A stretch of 64,000 nucleotides of DNA, taken from NCBI RefSeq assembly GCF_042686025.1, contig NZ_JBHUOZ010000001.1, positions 1 through 64,000 on the forward strand. Reading direction: 5' to 3'. The position numbers and the translations under genes were made by a program. Positions 44,401-53,500 of this stretch are shown piece by piece; position 1 is the first letter of the stretch, and each line of letters begins with the position of its first letter. This stretch comes from Terrimonas rubra (GTDB lineage Bacteria; Bacteroidota; Bacteroidia; Chitinophagales; Chitinophagaceae). Below the pieces are notes generated by a model. It saw nothing but the letters and a program-made list of their open reading frames with translations. It made no database searches and was not told the origin of the DNA.

Positions 44401-45972
44401 CCTCAGGTTTCTGGCCCTTACATGACAGAAATCAAAACAGTAAAAAACGAGCCACGAAAAACCTCTTCTATACTGCAAGCTCATTACCCGTCCACAGAAG
44501 AAAAAATAAAGGACATGGGCGTAAACGCTGCCGATACAAACGAATTTACAGCATACATGCTTATTCAGGCGATTATGCCCTTCAACGATAAGTATGATTA
44601 CAATAACTCCGACAGTCCGCCACCGGCAGAATATGAGCCACTGATGCTTACTGTGACAGAACTGCTGCAGCTTCGGAAAAAGCACACAACATTTAGCAGA
44701 AAGCTGTTGGTTAATTGTGATAACACAATAAGCCGCTTTGCTAAAATCGTAGCAAGAAATAAAGAATTAGATAAGGCCACCAGAACTTTTGTGGAAACAA
44801 TAGCCCACTACTATATCGGACACAATCTGTATATGGTACCGCAATACCAGGTAGGGAATATTATTGAACGTTTCAATACACATTCTCCCACTCCCAGAAC
44901 GCAGGCAGCCGAAACCATGGTACAGTTACTAGATGCCGACAGCTCCGGCGCATTAGCTCCCCTGGTACTTCAATTAATGAATGACAACGTGCCGTTTATA
45001 AGATTTAAAGCGCTACATGCGGCTAACTACTATTGGGAAAACCACAACTCCGATTTTTGGCACACCCTGAAAGAAAGAGCAGCACAGGAAAAAGACACTT
45101 TATGTATTAGGTATCTTATTAGCCGTATTTGCAACAATAATATTGTCAAAGCAGATCAGCAGAAAGTAGAAGAGCTGGCGTTGGTCTTAATGGAAAATTT
45201 TAAAAATTCCGGCAGTATTATATTGAAAGATATCTGGGAGAGCTATGTTGTTCTACTTTTAAGGCTTGTTATAAGATACAATAGTCAGGTAGCGGCCGAT
45301 ATTATTCATGCAGAGCTGGGTATTCAGGAATTTGCAAACCAGCTTCTTTTTCAAATTATAAGAAATGTTATTCCTCACGGCGAAAAAAACAACTATGTTG
45401 CTGAGCCTGAAAAGAACACCAATCTCATCCATATTGTACATGCCATTATCGCTTTCAGGTTTAAAACCATTGCAGTCAAAGGATGGAATAACGAGAGTGC
45501 AAACGACGACTTCACAATTATTGATGGTGTTATTCAAAAACTGTTTTTCTCACTTAGCGATGGTAAAAAATCAGCAGAAGCGCAGGCTAACAAAAATGCT
45601 TACTTCAATAAAATAAAGCCCTTACTCAGTTTTATAGTCGATGAATCATTAAAAATCGGTCCCGGATTTATGGTAGCCCATACCGGTTTTTATTTCATGC
45701 AGCTCTTAAATTCTATGCTATATACAGATCCTGAGTATGTACTCACACTGTCCTCCGCTATTGTTACCTGTGCTGCTGCCAATGGATTTACGTATGACCA
45801 GACCACATTGGGTCAGATTGTACAGCTGACGGAAAAAATCCTCTCAGATCACAAAGAGCTTTTATCTGACAGCAGCCATTTCAAAAGTCTCATTACTATA
45901 CTTGACCTCTTTGCCAATTCCGGCTGGCAGGAAGCACTGGAGCTAACCTGGAGATTAAGAGACGCTTTCTAA
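41440..45972 (+). CDS. SMEK-domain P-loop NTPase (STAND-like), 1510 aa
   Basis: Large multidomain protein of the kind found in anti-phage islands. Residues 1-150 match the SMEK domain: AVHAENLFCVLLNKAFGW, DSIDLIDEERKLAVQVTS and KIKKTLSTF. A P-loop follows: Walker A GGPGAGKS (about 218-225) and a Walker B-like LLIFDAFD (about 285-292), then a sensor-like VSVRIFEAEK and a winged-helix-like region, as in STAND/AAA NTPases. From about 480 to 1510 the sequence is helical and repeat-like (HEAT/ARM style), a probable sensor. No known effector nuclease is seen unless SMEK serves as one. It has its own promoter and a terminator behind (46077-46104). Confidence 0.75.
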   Translation: MSATAYYDNIQNYLFAYANHIAHSNSLGLSNGAVHAENLFCVLLNKAFGWNLINANAADKNRDSIDLIDEERKLAVQVTSNKKYTDKIKKTLSTFRSNPANSSIQHLIILFISPKCPKSVLKEVHDNEFIYEVYDIPKLLSKIYYEAQLPAQLKEINQILEEAIAPVLLNSPNTVRERITAPPAQVVATNKSGIYIERKKLTRDMFTFAQAANGLIIGGPGAGKSFTIAELQKLCHKKQIPCFVIRINELIDGTDEEINKELSTGSYWLKALTQTPFQGNDFKGLLIFDAFDTAKDERAKTRILKQIKEAIQELKDKWNILVSVRIFEAEKSTQLRELFPKENVNGQLKCRSITIPDLSDEEFELAVKKDKKLYHAIQKCTAELKSFLKIPYFLKLLEEIITGGNAFKTENLIHIETEQQLLAAFWEAKIATQTNNDIFLDKLTLALITNGSLSCSKREVLTESNSATFDNLISLGIIVESSATKQNISYSHNILLEYAVARYLIPENINELFTYLDKNEKLPFLFRQSFIYFYSKLWDQDRSLFWQHYFSVRKKETPLFRLYHQTILNYILGGYYKSEQDLLPVFNTSDAIDKANTIRKILEGIRFISKEKTRQKDILLFAEISKSMHEIFLWEFGLLINQAIKAIAANPDKILYAAISKAALNYMAFVLEARKTSSYKSMLETNGAHWGTLNLCQIIGSNKQAASRQIKQILELLKEPDFPLRFFYILTDNLQAIFKANKKLGLLIYETLYRHSENNDTQTILGGSVVINLRSTRRQDFQMIHHNLEKSYSGLIQLDPALAIPLGLKIANQYSARRYFRGARKPFLLNIGGIQAKLYHEYSYFGSDDDREFGPMSHVQHIFKYLEQPIQEKKHTDARKVMNIVFSNTESGVIWGIAIKFLTHHPAIFKKQVIGLLHNPAILLSDETNYEAGELIRSVWSLLTTTQKQSLESTIVNLTTSKLINEPEAVADRIKRLLSCIPTNQLTPQVSGPYMTEIKTVKNEPRKTSSILQAHYPSTEEKIKDMGVNAADTNEFTAYMLIQAIMPFNDKYDYNNSDSPPPAEYEPLMLTVTELLQLRKKHTTFSRKLLVNCDNTISRFAKIVARNKELDKATRTFVETIAHYYIGHNLYMVPQYQVGNIIERFNTHSPTPRTQAAETMVQLLDADSSGALAPLVLQLMNDNVPFIRFKALHAANYYWENHNSDFWHTLKERAAQEKDTLCIRYLISRICNNNIVKADQQKVEELALVLMENFKNSGSIILKDIWESYVVLLLRLVIRYNSQVAADIIHAELGIQEFANQLLFQIIRNVIPHGEKNNYVAEPEKNTNLIHIVHAIIAFRFKTIAVKGWNNESANDDFTIIDGVIQKLFFSLSDGKKSAEAQANKNAYFNKIKPLLSFIVDESLKIGPGFMVAHTGFYFMQLLNSMLYTDPEYVLTLSSAIVTCAAANGFTYDQTTLGQIVQLTEKILSDHKELLSDSSHFKSLITILDLFANSGWQEALELTWRLRDAF

Positions 45973-46076
45973 CTCCTCAAACAAATACAAATTACCTACG
46001 TAGCGGTCAACAATACCCCTCACTTAGCGTTTTCGCGCCCCATACCCCACAATTGTCAAATAAGCATCACAATTCA

Positions 46077-46104
46077 AAAAAAGGGGTTTTTCCCTTTTTT
46101 TGTT
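46077..46104 (+). terminator. Terminator of the SMEK/NTPase gene
   Basis: A hairpin of AAAAAAAGGG with CCCTTTTTTT is separated by a short T-rich loop and ends in its own U-run. The rest of the 277-bp gap (45973-46249) holds an imperfect -7-like box (ATAATTTG near 46117) but no gene. Confidence 0.65.
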
Positions 46105-46249
46105 CATTAACCTTTTTATAATTTGTACAGGTAAGTGTTTGTAAAACGTGTGTTTTCCCTCGTCTTTTTTTAAAAGGAGGAAATACTTTTACGGACAATT
46201 TGCATTAAAAATTGAAACATAAAAAGCGCCATTATTAAAGCCACCATAT

Positions 46250-47488
46250 ATGAGTTACAAGATATTTTTAAGCTACTACGAACAGGAGAGGCCGCTTGCC
46301 GAATTTGTAAAAAACATGCTCACACGTATATTCAACGATCATGTTGAGGTTTTTTATGATGTTATCAGAGGAGGCGACAACTGGAAAAAAGTAATACAAA
46401 ATGGTCTCGAAGATTCAGATGCCATCCTCACCATATTAACGCCAAAATATCTCCAAAGGCCCTGGGCATATATAGAGTGGTCTGCCTTTTGGTTAAAAGA
46501 CAGAACCCGGTTTTTATTACTTACAGATGATGTAGAAGTAAAAGACATTATAGAGCCCATGCTTGAGCGGCAGAGTACCAGAATGTTTAGCAAAGATGAC
46601 GTAGAAAAGCTGCTTCATACAATCAAGCGAGAGTCAGGTTATGATGCTTACACAGATATTGATATTGTCAGCGAGTTTTCAAATACATTGAAAGCTATTT
46701 ATGAAAAACTACTGAGCGACGAGGAGCGCCAGAAGTACTCCATATATAAAAATGCATCCCGCCTGTTGCCAAACGACGATTTTAAAAAAGTAGAGATCTT
46801 CTGGTATTTCTATGAAAACGAATCAGATAAAAGTACGGCAGCAGAAGTATTCAGGAACATAAAAGACAACTCCATCAAAGGCAATCTTTTGAATATGCTT
46901 TTTGACAGAAGTGATCTCGGGTTTATCGAAACTATTTATGAGGCAGTGGAACTTAGAGAGAACCTCCTGCCTTTAATAAAAAGCCTTGTAGACAACGATC
47001 ATGAAAATTCCGAACTGGTAGAAAAGATGCTTTCCTATATCGCTTCCAGTCAAACCTCTTTGCGTCATTTTTGCGAGTACCTCGTAAAAAACAGAAGAGT
47101 AGACAATAAAGCACTACTAAACGCTATCCCGTTATTTTCTAACAGGGCAGAGCTGCGTAGATTGGGCGAAGCCCTGGTTGATAATTTATATGTCAGAGAC
47201 AAGGTTTTCGATAAAGTAGTACAGCATTTTTATGGTCACAATCATGCAGAGCTGCAAAAACTATTGAAATATGTAATAAACGGCGAACAGTACAACAGAG
47301 AAGAAATGATAGAGCAAGTAGTAAAGCTTGCAGCCAACAACCAGCGCGAGGCAGGAAAGGTACTTGAAGAATTAATCACTAAAGACTTGGAGGCAGTACG
47401 ATATATTGTTTATACACTGAAGGCAATTACTAACCCGGAAGTATTAGCAAAAATAGAAGCTTTAATCAAACAAGCTGGCAATTCTTAA
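46250..47488 (+). CDS. TIR-domain protein with helical repeat C-terminus
   Basis: First gene of a five-gene TIR/SLOG operon. Residues 1-about 140 are a TIR domain: YKIFLSYYEQERPLAEFV (strand A/helix A), VEVFYDVIRGGDNW (BB-loop region), SDAILTILTPKYLQRPWAYIEW with Glu76 at the NADase position. Residues about 160-412 are helical, HEAT-like repeats with many Leu and Asp/Asn, and could be a sensor or oligomerisation part. A TIR fused to repeats usually acts as an NAD+-cleaving effector or signal producer. The next gene starts 19 nt later. Confidence 0.8.
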   Translation: MSYKIFLSYYEQERPLAEFVKNMLTRIFNDHVEVFYDVIRGGDNWKKVIQNGLEDSDAILTILTPKYLQRPWAYIEWSAFWLKDRTRFLLLTDDVEVKDIIEPMLERQSTRMFSKDDVEKLLHTIKRESGYDAYTDIDIVSEFSNTLKAIYEKLLSDEERQKYSIYKNASRLLPNDDFKKVEIFWYFYENESDKSTAAEVFRNIKDNSIKGNLLNMLFDRSDLGFIETIYEAVELRENLLPLIKSLVDNDHENSELVEKMLSYIASSQTSLRHFCEYLVKNRRVDNKALLNAIPLFSNRAELRRLGEALVDNLYVRDKVFDKVVQHFYGHNHAELQKLLKYVINGEQYNREEMIEQVVKLAANNQREAGKVLEELITKDLEAVRYIVYTLKAITNPEVLAKIEALIKQAGNS

Positions 47489-47507
47489 CGCGCTAAAATC
47501 ATTACTC

Positions 47508-48671
47508 ATGAAGTACAAATATCAATTGGTGTTACTTGGGGAAAACGATGACCTGTTCAATAAAATAAAGAAAGAGCTCAGCAATAAATTCGATGAACTC
47601 AAACTAATACAGGATCTGCTCAAAATAATCACCAAACACAACATAAGTGAATATACTGGTGCCGAGCCGGCTTATGTTATTTACTCCGGGCATAAAGATC
47701 ACCTGGATGCAGAAACAGAGCATATCCTCAAAAGTCAAAAAGCTGATGGCAATGCCATCCTACCCGTTTATATAAAAGAGTTTTCTGAAGAAATGCCCGA
47801 CCTGCTGACCAATCAAAATGGCCTAAAGCTGGACGACAATATAAAGAAGATATGCAACCTCATTTTAGAAGCTTTTGAATTATTAAGAAAGACAAGGAAA
47901 ATATTTATTTCCTATAAAAGGAGCGAATCCAGCAACGTAGCCATTCAGCTATACGAAGCTTTGGAACAAAACAACTTTGATGTATTCCTCGATACCCATG
48001 CTGTAGATAAGGGTGATGAATTTCAGGAAGAACTATGGCATCGGATGACCGACTGCGATGTAATACTCATGCTCAATACAGAAAAATTTCTCGAAAGCCA
48101 ATGGTGCAGCCAGGAGTTAGAAAAGGCCCACCTGAAAAGAATCGGTATAGTTCACCTCATTTGGCCCGGTTGTCCCTTCAATGATTTTGCCCACCTTGCT
48201 TTTTCAAAACAACTTACCGAATCCGATTTTGATAAATTACCGCATACCGGCGCCACGGGAGGCAAGCTGAACCCTGGCGTCATTACCGATGTCATCAACC
48301 TTATCGAAGGCACAAGAGCCCGCAATTTGGCTTCCAGGCAAGATGCCCTTATTACAGAGTTTACCAGGGCGGCATACAACAATAAAATAGAAGTAAACCT
48401 GCAATATAGCAGGTATATTACCCAGGATGTAAGCAGCGGCAAGCGGATAGTATATATACCTACTATAGGCATCCCGCAGTCTGTCAATTGCCATAGCTCA
48501 GAAAAACTGATCTCCAAGATTGAGAAAAATAAAATAGAGTCAATTCACCTGATTTTTGACGAAATGTCGGTAAGAGACCGCTGGCTGGAACACCTTGACT
48601 GGCTAAACAAATATTTGAATATCCAGACCATAAAAAAGCAAAAATTCAACGACTGGTTCTCTAAATTTTAA
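47508..48671 (+). CDS. TIR-domain protein with N- and C-terminal accessory domains
   Basis: 387 residues. The central TIR domain (about 131-225) has KIFISYKRSESSNVAIQLYEAL in register (landmark IFISYKRSES), FDVFLDTHAVDKGD (BB loop), CDVILMLNTEKF and ESQWCSQELEKA, with Glu203 at the catalytic position. Residues 1-125 form a separate alpha/beta region (YQLVLLGENDD, PAYVIYSGHKDH, ILPVYI) that I do not recognise. Residues about 265-387 form another (IVYIPTIGIPQS, SIHLIFDEMSV). The gap to the next gene is 3 nt. The flanking domains may bind a ligand or partner. Confidence 0.8.
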   Translation: MKYKYQLVLLGENDDLFNKIKKELSNKFDELKLIQDLLKIITKHNISEYTGAEPAYVIYSGHKDHLDAETEHILKSQKADGNAILPVYIKEFSEEMPDLLTNQNGLKLDDNIKKICNLILEAFELLRKTRKIFISYKRSESSNVAIQLYEALEQNNFDVFLDTHAVDKGDEFQEELWHRMTDCDVILMLNTEKFLESQWCSQELEKAHLKRIGIVHLIWPGCPFNDFAHLAFSKQLTESDFDKLPHTGATGGKLNPGVITDVINLIEGTRARNLASRQDALITEFTRAAYNNKIEVNLQYSRYITQDVSSGKRIVYIPTIGIPQSVNCHSSEKLISKIEKNKIESIHLIFDEMSVRDRWLEHLDWLNKYLNIQTIKKQKFNDWFSKF

Positions 48672-48674
48672 TCA

Positions 48675-49334
48675 ATGAAAAATATTTTTTTATCGGCCAG
48701 TATTCCCATTCCCGATCGTGATAAAAAATATTACGATACAGCTGATATCATAGCTATCCGGGATGCTGTAATAGCACTAACTACTATCTTATTGCCACAT
48801 CACCGGCTTATATGGGGTGGTCATCCGTCTATTACACCTCTTATTTATTATGTTATCGAAAGGACAATCATTAATAAGCTGGAAAGGACCGATTGGGATA
48901 TACGCTTATCCGAGGAAGAGTGCGAAATCGTCAAAAGCGAGCTCAAATCAAAAGTGCAAAACCACGTTACCCTTTATCAATCGCTTTACTTCAAAGAAAT
49001 CTTTCCGGAAGACAACAATAAATTCGAAAACATTGTATTTACCCCTAGCACAGGAGACAAGCTGGATAGTATCCGGCTTATGCGGCAAAATATGTTAAGC
49101 GAAAATCAGTTTTCCGCCGCTGTTTTTATTGGTGGTATGGATGGCATAGAGGCAGAGTTCAACATGTTTAGAGAGCAGCAGCCTGATGCACTGTTACTCC
49201 CTATAGCCAGCACCGGAGCGGCGACCAGGATTGTTTACAATAATTTACTTCAAGAAAAGTACCAGGACGAAAGACTCGTAAAAGACTACGGATATATGAG
49301 CCTGTTTCAAAAACTATTAATCGAAAAAATATAA
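48675..49334 (+). CDS. Stand-alone SLOG-superfamily nucleotide-binding protein
   Basis: 219 residues. The Rossmann-like SLOG fold is indicated by IFLSASIPIPDR at the N-terminus, LIWGGHPSITPLI (about 46-58; glycine-rich loop after strand 2), AAVFIGGMDGIEAEFNMF (near 157-174; landmark FIGGMDGIE) and LLPIASTGAATR. SLOG domains bind nucleotide-derived ligands; in Thoeris ThsA type I the SLOG part binds a cyclic ADP-ribose isomer made by the TIR protein ThsB. Here no SIR2 or membrane effector is fused. It sits between two TIR proteins and two ThsB-like proteins with 1-4 nt spacings, so it is very likely the receptor or regulator of this operon. Confidence 0.75.
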   Translation: MKNIFLSASIPIPDRDKKYYDTADIIAIRDAVIALTTILLPHHRLIWGGHPSITPLIYYVIERTIINKLERTDWDIRLSEEECEIVKSELKSKVQNHVTLYQSLYFKEIFPEDNNKFENIVFTPSTGDKLDSIRLMRQNMLSENQFSAAVFIGGMDGIEAEFNMFREQQPDALLLPIASTGAATRIVYNNLLQEKYQDERLVKDYGYMSLFQKLLIEKI

Positions 49335-49335
49335 A

Positions 49336-49815
49336 ATGGCAAAGCGACAAATTTTTTACAGTTTCCATTACGACAACGATGTGTTCCGGGTGCAGCAAAT
49401 ACGCAATATTGGAGCACTGGAGGAGAATCAGCCGGTTAGTATCAATGATTGGGAGAAGGTAAAGCAGGGCGGTCCCCGGGCCATTGAGCAGTGGATAGAT
49501 AGTAACCTGAAAGGTAAAAGTTGTTTAATTGTTTTAATTGGTACAGAAACCTATAGCAGACCTTGGGTAAAGTATGAAATTGAAAAAGCTTGGCGGGATG
49601 GAAAAGGGGTATTGGGCGTATATATCCATAACATCAACTGCATGAAAAATGGGAGATGCAACCAGGGCCTCAACCCCTTTGAATACACGTATACTCCCGG
49701 GGGAGTTAAGCTATCAGGTTTGGTAAGAACGTATAATCCGGCCGCGGGCAATGCCTATAGCAATATTGCGGATAACCTTGAACAATGGGTAGAAACAGCA
49801 ATAAATGATAGATAG
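49336..49815 (+). CDS. ThsB-like TIR protein (DUF1863/MTH538 TIR-like)
   Basis: 159 residues matching the Thoeris ThsB type. It has RQIFYSFHYDNDVFRVQQIRN in register (landmark IFYSFHYDND), NDWEKVKQGG, SCLIVLIGTETYSRPWVKYEI with Glu81 as the probable catalytic residue, GVLGVYIHNI, and a C-terminal NIADNLEQWVE helix. ThsB proteins sense phage and synthesise a cADPR-type signal from NAD+. It starts 1 nt after the SLOG stop. It is co-transcribed with a second, diverged copy 3 nt downstream, which suggests a pair with different triggers. Confidence 0.85.
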   Translation: MAKRQIFYSFHYDNDVFRVQQIRNIGALEENQPVSINDWEKVKQGGPRAIEQWIDSNLKGKSCLIVLIGTETYSRPWVKYEIEKAWRDGKGVLGVYIHNINCMKNGRCNQGLNPFEYTYTPGGVKLSGLVRTYNPAAGNAYSNIADNLEQWVETAINDR

Positions 49816-49818
49816 CTC

Positions 49819-50463
49819 ATGCCAAGACATACCTTTTTCAGTTTTTCTTATGAAGACGTAAAAAACTTTAAAGTAAACGTTGTTCGCAAAAGCGGGCTCT
49901 TTAAAAACAGCCCTGAAGCATTTATAGATGGCTCCATCTGGGAAACAGAGAAGAGCAAAGGAGCTGCTGTAATCAAAGCACTGATTGAATCCGGGCTTAA
50001 CCAAACATCCGTTACCGCTGTACTCATAGGCGACGATACCGCCGACAGAAGATGGGTCAAATATGAAATAGTCAAGAGTTTTGAAAAAGGTAATGGCATT
50101 TTAGGTATTCACCTCAATCGTATTCGTGACAATAAACAAGCTATCACTTCAAGAGGTACCAATCCATTGGAACGCCTCGCTTTTCAAATTTCAGAAGATG
50201 GCAGAAAGATTCGTTTCCTGGAGTTAGTGAATAGAAAATGGCGTGTGTTTGAAGATTTGCCGGAGATCAATAACAAAAAAACAAACACCCTTTACTTTCA
50301 AAATAGCTTTTGCGAAAAAGTGAATTTGGGCAAAACTTTCGTTTTTCGGATAAGTTTAATACCTACTGCTGGTTTTTTGACCAGGGGTACAACAACTTTC
50401 CTGCCTGGGCAAATCAGGCAGCAATACAAGCAGGCAGATAGTTATAGATTATTTATGCATTGA
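49819..50463 (+). CDS. Second ThsB-like TIR protein, frameshifted near its C-terminus
   Basis: ThsB/DUF1863-like: HTFFSFSYEDVKNFKVNVVR in register (landmark FFSFSYEDV), IWETEKSKG, VTAVLIGDDTADRRWVKYEI with Glu83 at the catalytic position, and NPLERLAFQISEDG. After GKTF (around 50340) the annotated frame reads an unlikely FVFRISLIPTAG tail. The adjacent frame instead encodes RFSDKFNTYCWFFDQGYNN and PAWANQAAIQAGR, ending at a TAG (50439-50441), which is the tail expected for this family. A one-base indel therefore replaces the last ~35 residues. The TIR core is intact; function of the protein is uncertain. Confidence 0.8.
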   Translation: MPRHTFFSFSYEDVKNFKVNVVRKSGLFKNSPEAFIDGSIWETEKSKGAAVIKALIESGLNQTSVTAVLIGDDTADRRWVKYEIVKSFEKGNGILGIHLNRIRDNKQAITSRGTNPLERLAFQISEDGRKIRFLELVNRKWRVFEDLPEINNKKTNTLYFQNSFCEKVNLGKTFVFRISLIPTAGFLTRGTTTFLPGQIRQQYKQADSYRLFMH

Positions 50464-50541
50464 CTCCACTTAAGTGCATAAATCCTGCTCGTTAATTTAT
50501 AGGCAACAATATTATTTGATAAACTTAAACCTCACAGTAGT

Positions 50542-53500
50542 ATGACAAAAAGCGTAACTCAGGAAGAAGTTAAAATTGCTTTTTCAAAACTTCAGGCCAA
50601 TGTGTATTTTGACAATTACGACCTTATTTTAAGACAAAGAGTAGCTATTTATAAAAAAAGGTTGAATTCTAATATCACTAGTTTCATAGCAGAGAGCCGA
50701 TCAAATAACGCATTTGGCAGTGTTTTAGGCAAAATGGATTTTTCAATTTTACCAAAGAAAGTTAAACCCCGGCATCTCAACTTTCATTCTAACTACTATA
50801 CCAATAAGATATCATCTGCCAAAACCGAAATAGCAAGACCAAATGTTCATTGTGATTTTCCGATTGAGCTACATTTAATTGCTACAATTTGGCTAATGCG
50901 ATACGGCGCTTACCTGGAAGGTTTAGTACCGGCCACTTCATTTGGAAACAGGCTTGCTATTGATCAAAGCACCAATAAAACTGAAGGAAGATCCTTATTC
51001 AAACCATATTTTAAACAATTTCAAAATTGGTGGTCTTTAGCAATAAAAGCTACTAAAAATGCCCTAAATAAAGAGCAGAGTGTTACAATATTGAACTTTG
51101 ATTTAAAATATTTTTATCATGAAGTAAGGTTCGATTTTGATAAACTTGAAAGTACACTGCTTAAAAAATTCCCTGAAATAGAGAACGATGTGATTCACAT
51201 TGTCCTTAAAAAAATTCATATTAAATATAGAGGTCTTTTAAAAGTAGTCAAACCAAACCTGTCAATTGAAGAAGATAACATTGTCCCCCTCCCTATAGGA
51301 TTATTTACCTCTCATGTTTTGGCAAACTTTCATTTAAGATCATTAGATCGTTACATTAATAGAGAATTCACCCCGCTATATTATGGACGGTATGTAGATG
51401 ACGTATTAATAGTACTTAAAAATACAGTACTAGATGAACAACTGATCAATAATGAAGCGCCAAAACAAGGCAATAAAGATGAAATTATTAAAGAATATCT
51501 TAAAACTCAATTCCCAAACCTCTTCTCAGTTCCTGAAGACTCACAACCCATTACATTTAAGATTGCGAGCCTAAAGAATCTAAGGCTCAATATGGATAAG
51601 TTATTTATCTACCAGTTTGACCACGATCATAGTCCCAACCTAATTGAAAAATTTGTTGAAGAACAAAAAGAGAGAAGCAGCATGTTCCGGTTCTTATCGG
51701 ATGAAGAAGATGAATCTTTTGACGATTTTGAAAGCCAGACCTTCGAATCAAATTTCGACAATGTAGACCTGAACAAAGCACGGTTTAAAAACCTGGAGGA
51801 TAATAAGTACAAATTGTCCACTTTTTTAAGCAAACTAATCAAAAGGCGTATTCAAAGAGGTGCCCTGTATAAAGAGGCCGAAATTGATAAAATAGGAAAA
51901 TTTTTCAAAGGCGGGTACCTGATAGAGCATTACTTCTTTTGGGAAAAACTATTTACCCTGTTGGTAGTATACAAAAGGATGGATGAGCTTTCTGATTTGG
52001 CAAAAGAAATTCTTGATGAAATAGAATCGATACAAATATCTGAATCAAATAATGAGCAGGATTTCAACATCACTGCAGACGATTATAAAATCTCCCTTCG
52101 CCTGCACTTTGAAAATGCCTTGGCTATGTCTATAGGATTAGACCTGAATATGTTGCGAAAAAATCCATCATTAGTTAGAACTTTAAAAACGATACTTCCA
52201 AGTATTGAAAAAAAGAAAGCTGAAAATAGCTATCACTCAACAGCTGATTATTTGGAAGTTAAATACACGGTATTTCGAGACACTGGTTTACTAAGAGGGG
52301 GTTTTGTTTACTATCCCTTATTTCAGTTTACAAAATTCGCATTTGATTATAATGTTGACTTAACAAGTCCTGAATCTATTTTTGGGATATTGAAGACAGA
52401 AGAGGATATCACTAAGTCATTTGGTATTCGGAGAATAGATTTTATACCCTTCCGAATTAAATTTTGGCAGGCTGCGATTCTAACTTATTATAAAAACCTA
52501 CTTGAATGCGAGAATCAAACAGATAAAAAATGGTTTACTGATAAATTTTCTTCGCACGAACTGCTGAATACTGCATTCGATTTATTTTATGAAATCAACA
52601 AACCCAGTGTACCTAAAGAGTTGCTCAAAGATGAATATTTTCAAACGCTAAAAACAGATATCCAAGAAGACGCAAAATTAGTTATACCTGAAAAAAGAGA
52701 GCACAATTACTATATTCAAGAGATATATACGCCAAACGGAGGACAGAGTCAGGACACATACCGTGTTGCACTTATCAATAAATATGTCGATGCTAAAGAA
52801 TATTTGTCAAGCCTTAATGGAAACCCTGTTGTTGATTCAGAAAAAATGGAAATTTTCGACAGGATACTGGATGAAGTATCCGGTATTAAGAAATGTGACC
52901 TTTTTGTAATGCCGGAACTATCGTTACCACACCGTTTAATAGCGAGATATACTGACCAGGTTGCCAGGAATCAAATTGCTTATATTACCGGCATTGAGCA
53001 TCTAAAAATCAGGAATATTGGGTTTAATTTCCTGTTTACAGTATTACCTATCAACATTGCAGGAGACAAAGATGCAATTCCCGTATTAAGACTTAAAAAT
53101 CATTACGCTCCTATTGAGGAAGACTGTATTTGGGACGAAAAGGAGCGTGGCGAAAAAATGGCCGTTCCCAAACCCCGTCCTTATAGATACGACCTTTTTG
53201 AATGGCGGGGATTCTATTTTTCCTCATATTATTGCTATGAATTAGCAGATGTATTTCACCGGTCTATTTTCTTTTCTCAAGTCGATGCTATAATTGCCCC
53301 GGTTTGGAATGCCGACACCCATTACTACAATAGTATCATTGATGCCGCTACCAGGGACATGCACAACTACTTTATAATAGTCAATACTGCACAATACGGA
53401 TTTTCAAAAATAGCTCGTCCGCAGGATCATGTTAACAAGGAAAAGGTAATTGTAAAAGGGGGGACAGAGCGTGACTATAATTTTACAATACTGGTAGGCG

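Noticed and set aside
50464..50541. Retron-type msr-msd RNA before the reverse transcriptase
   Set aside because: The gap is only 78 nt with no long inverted repeat, and RT-nitrilase proteins are of the UG/DRT type rather than retrons.
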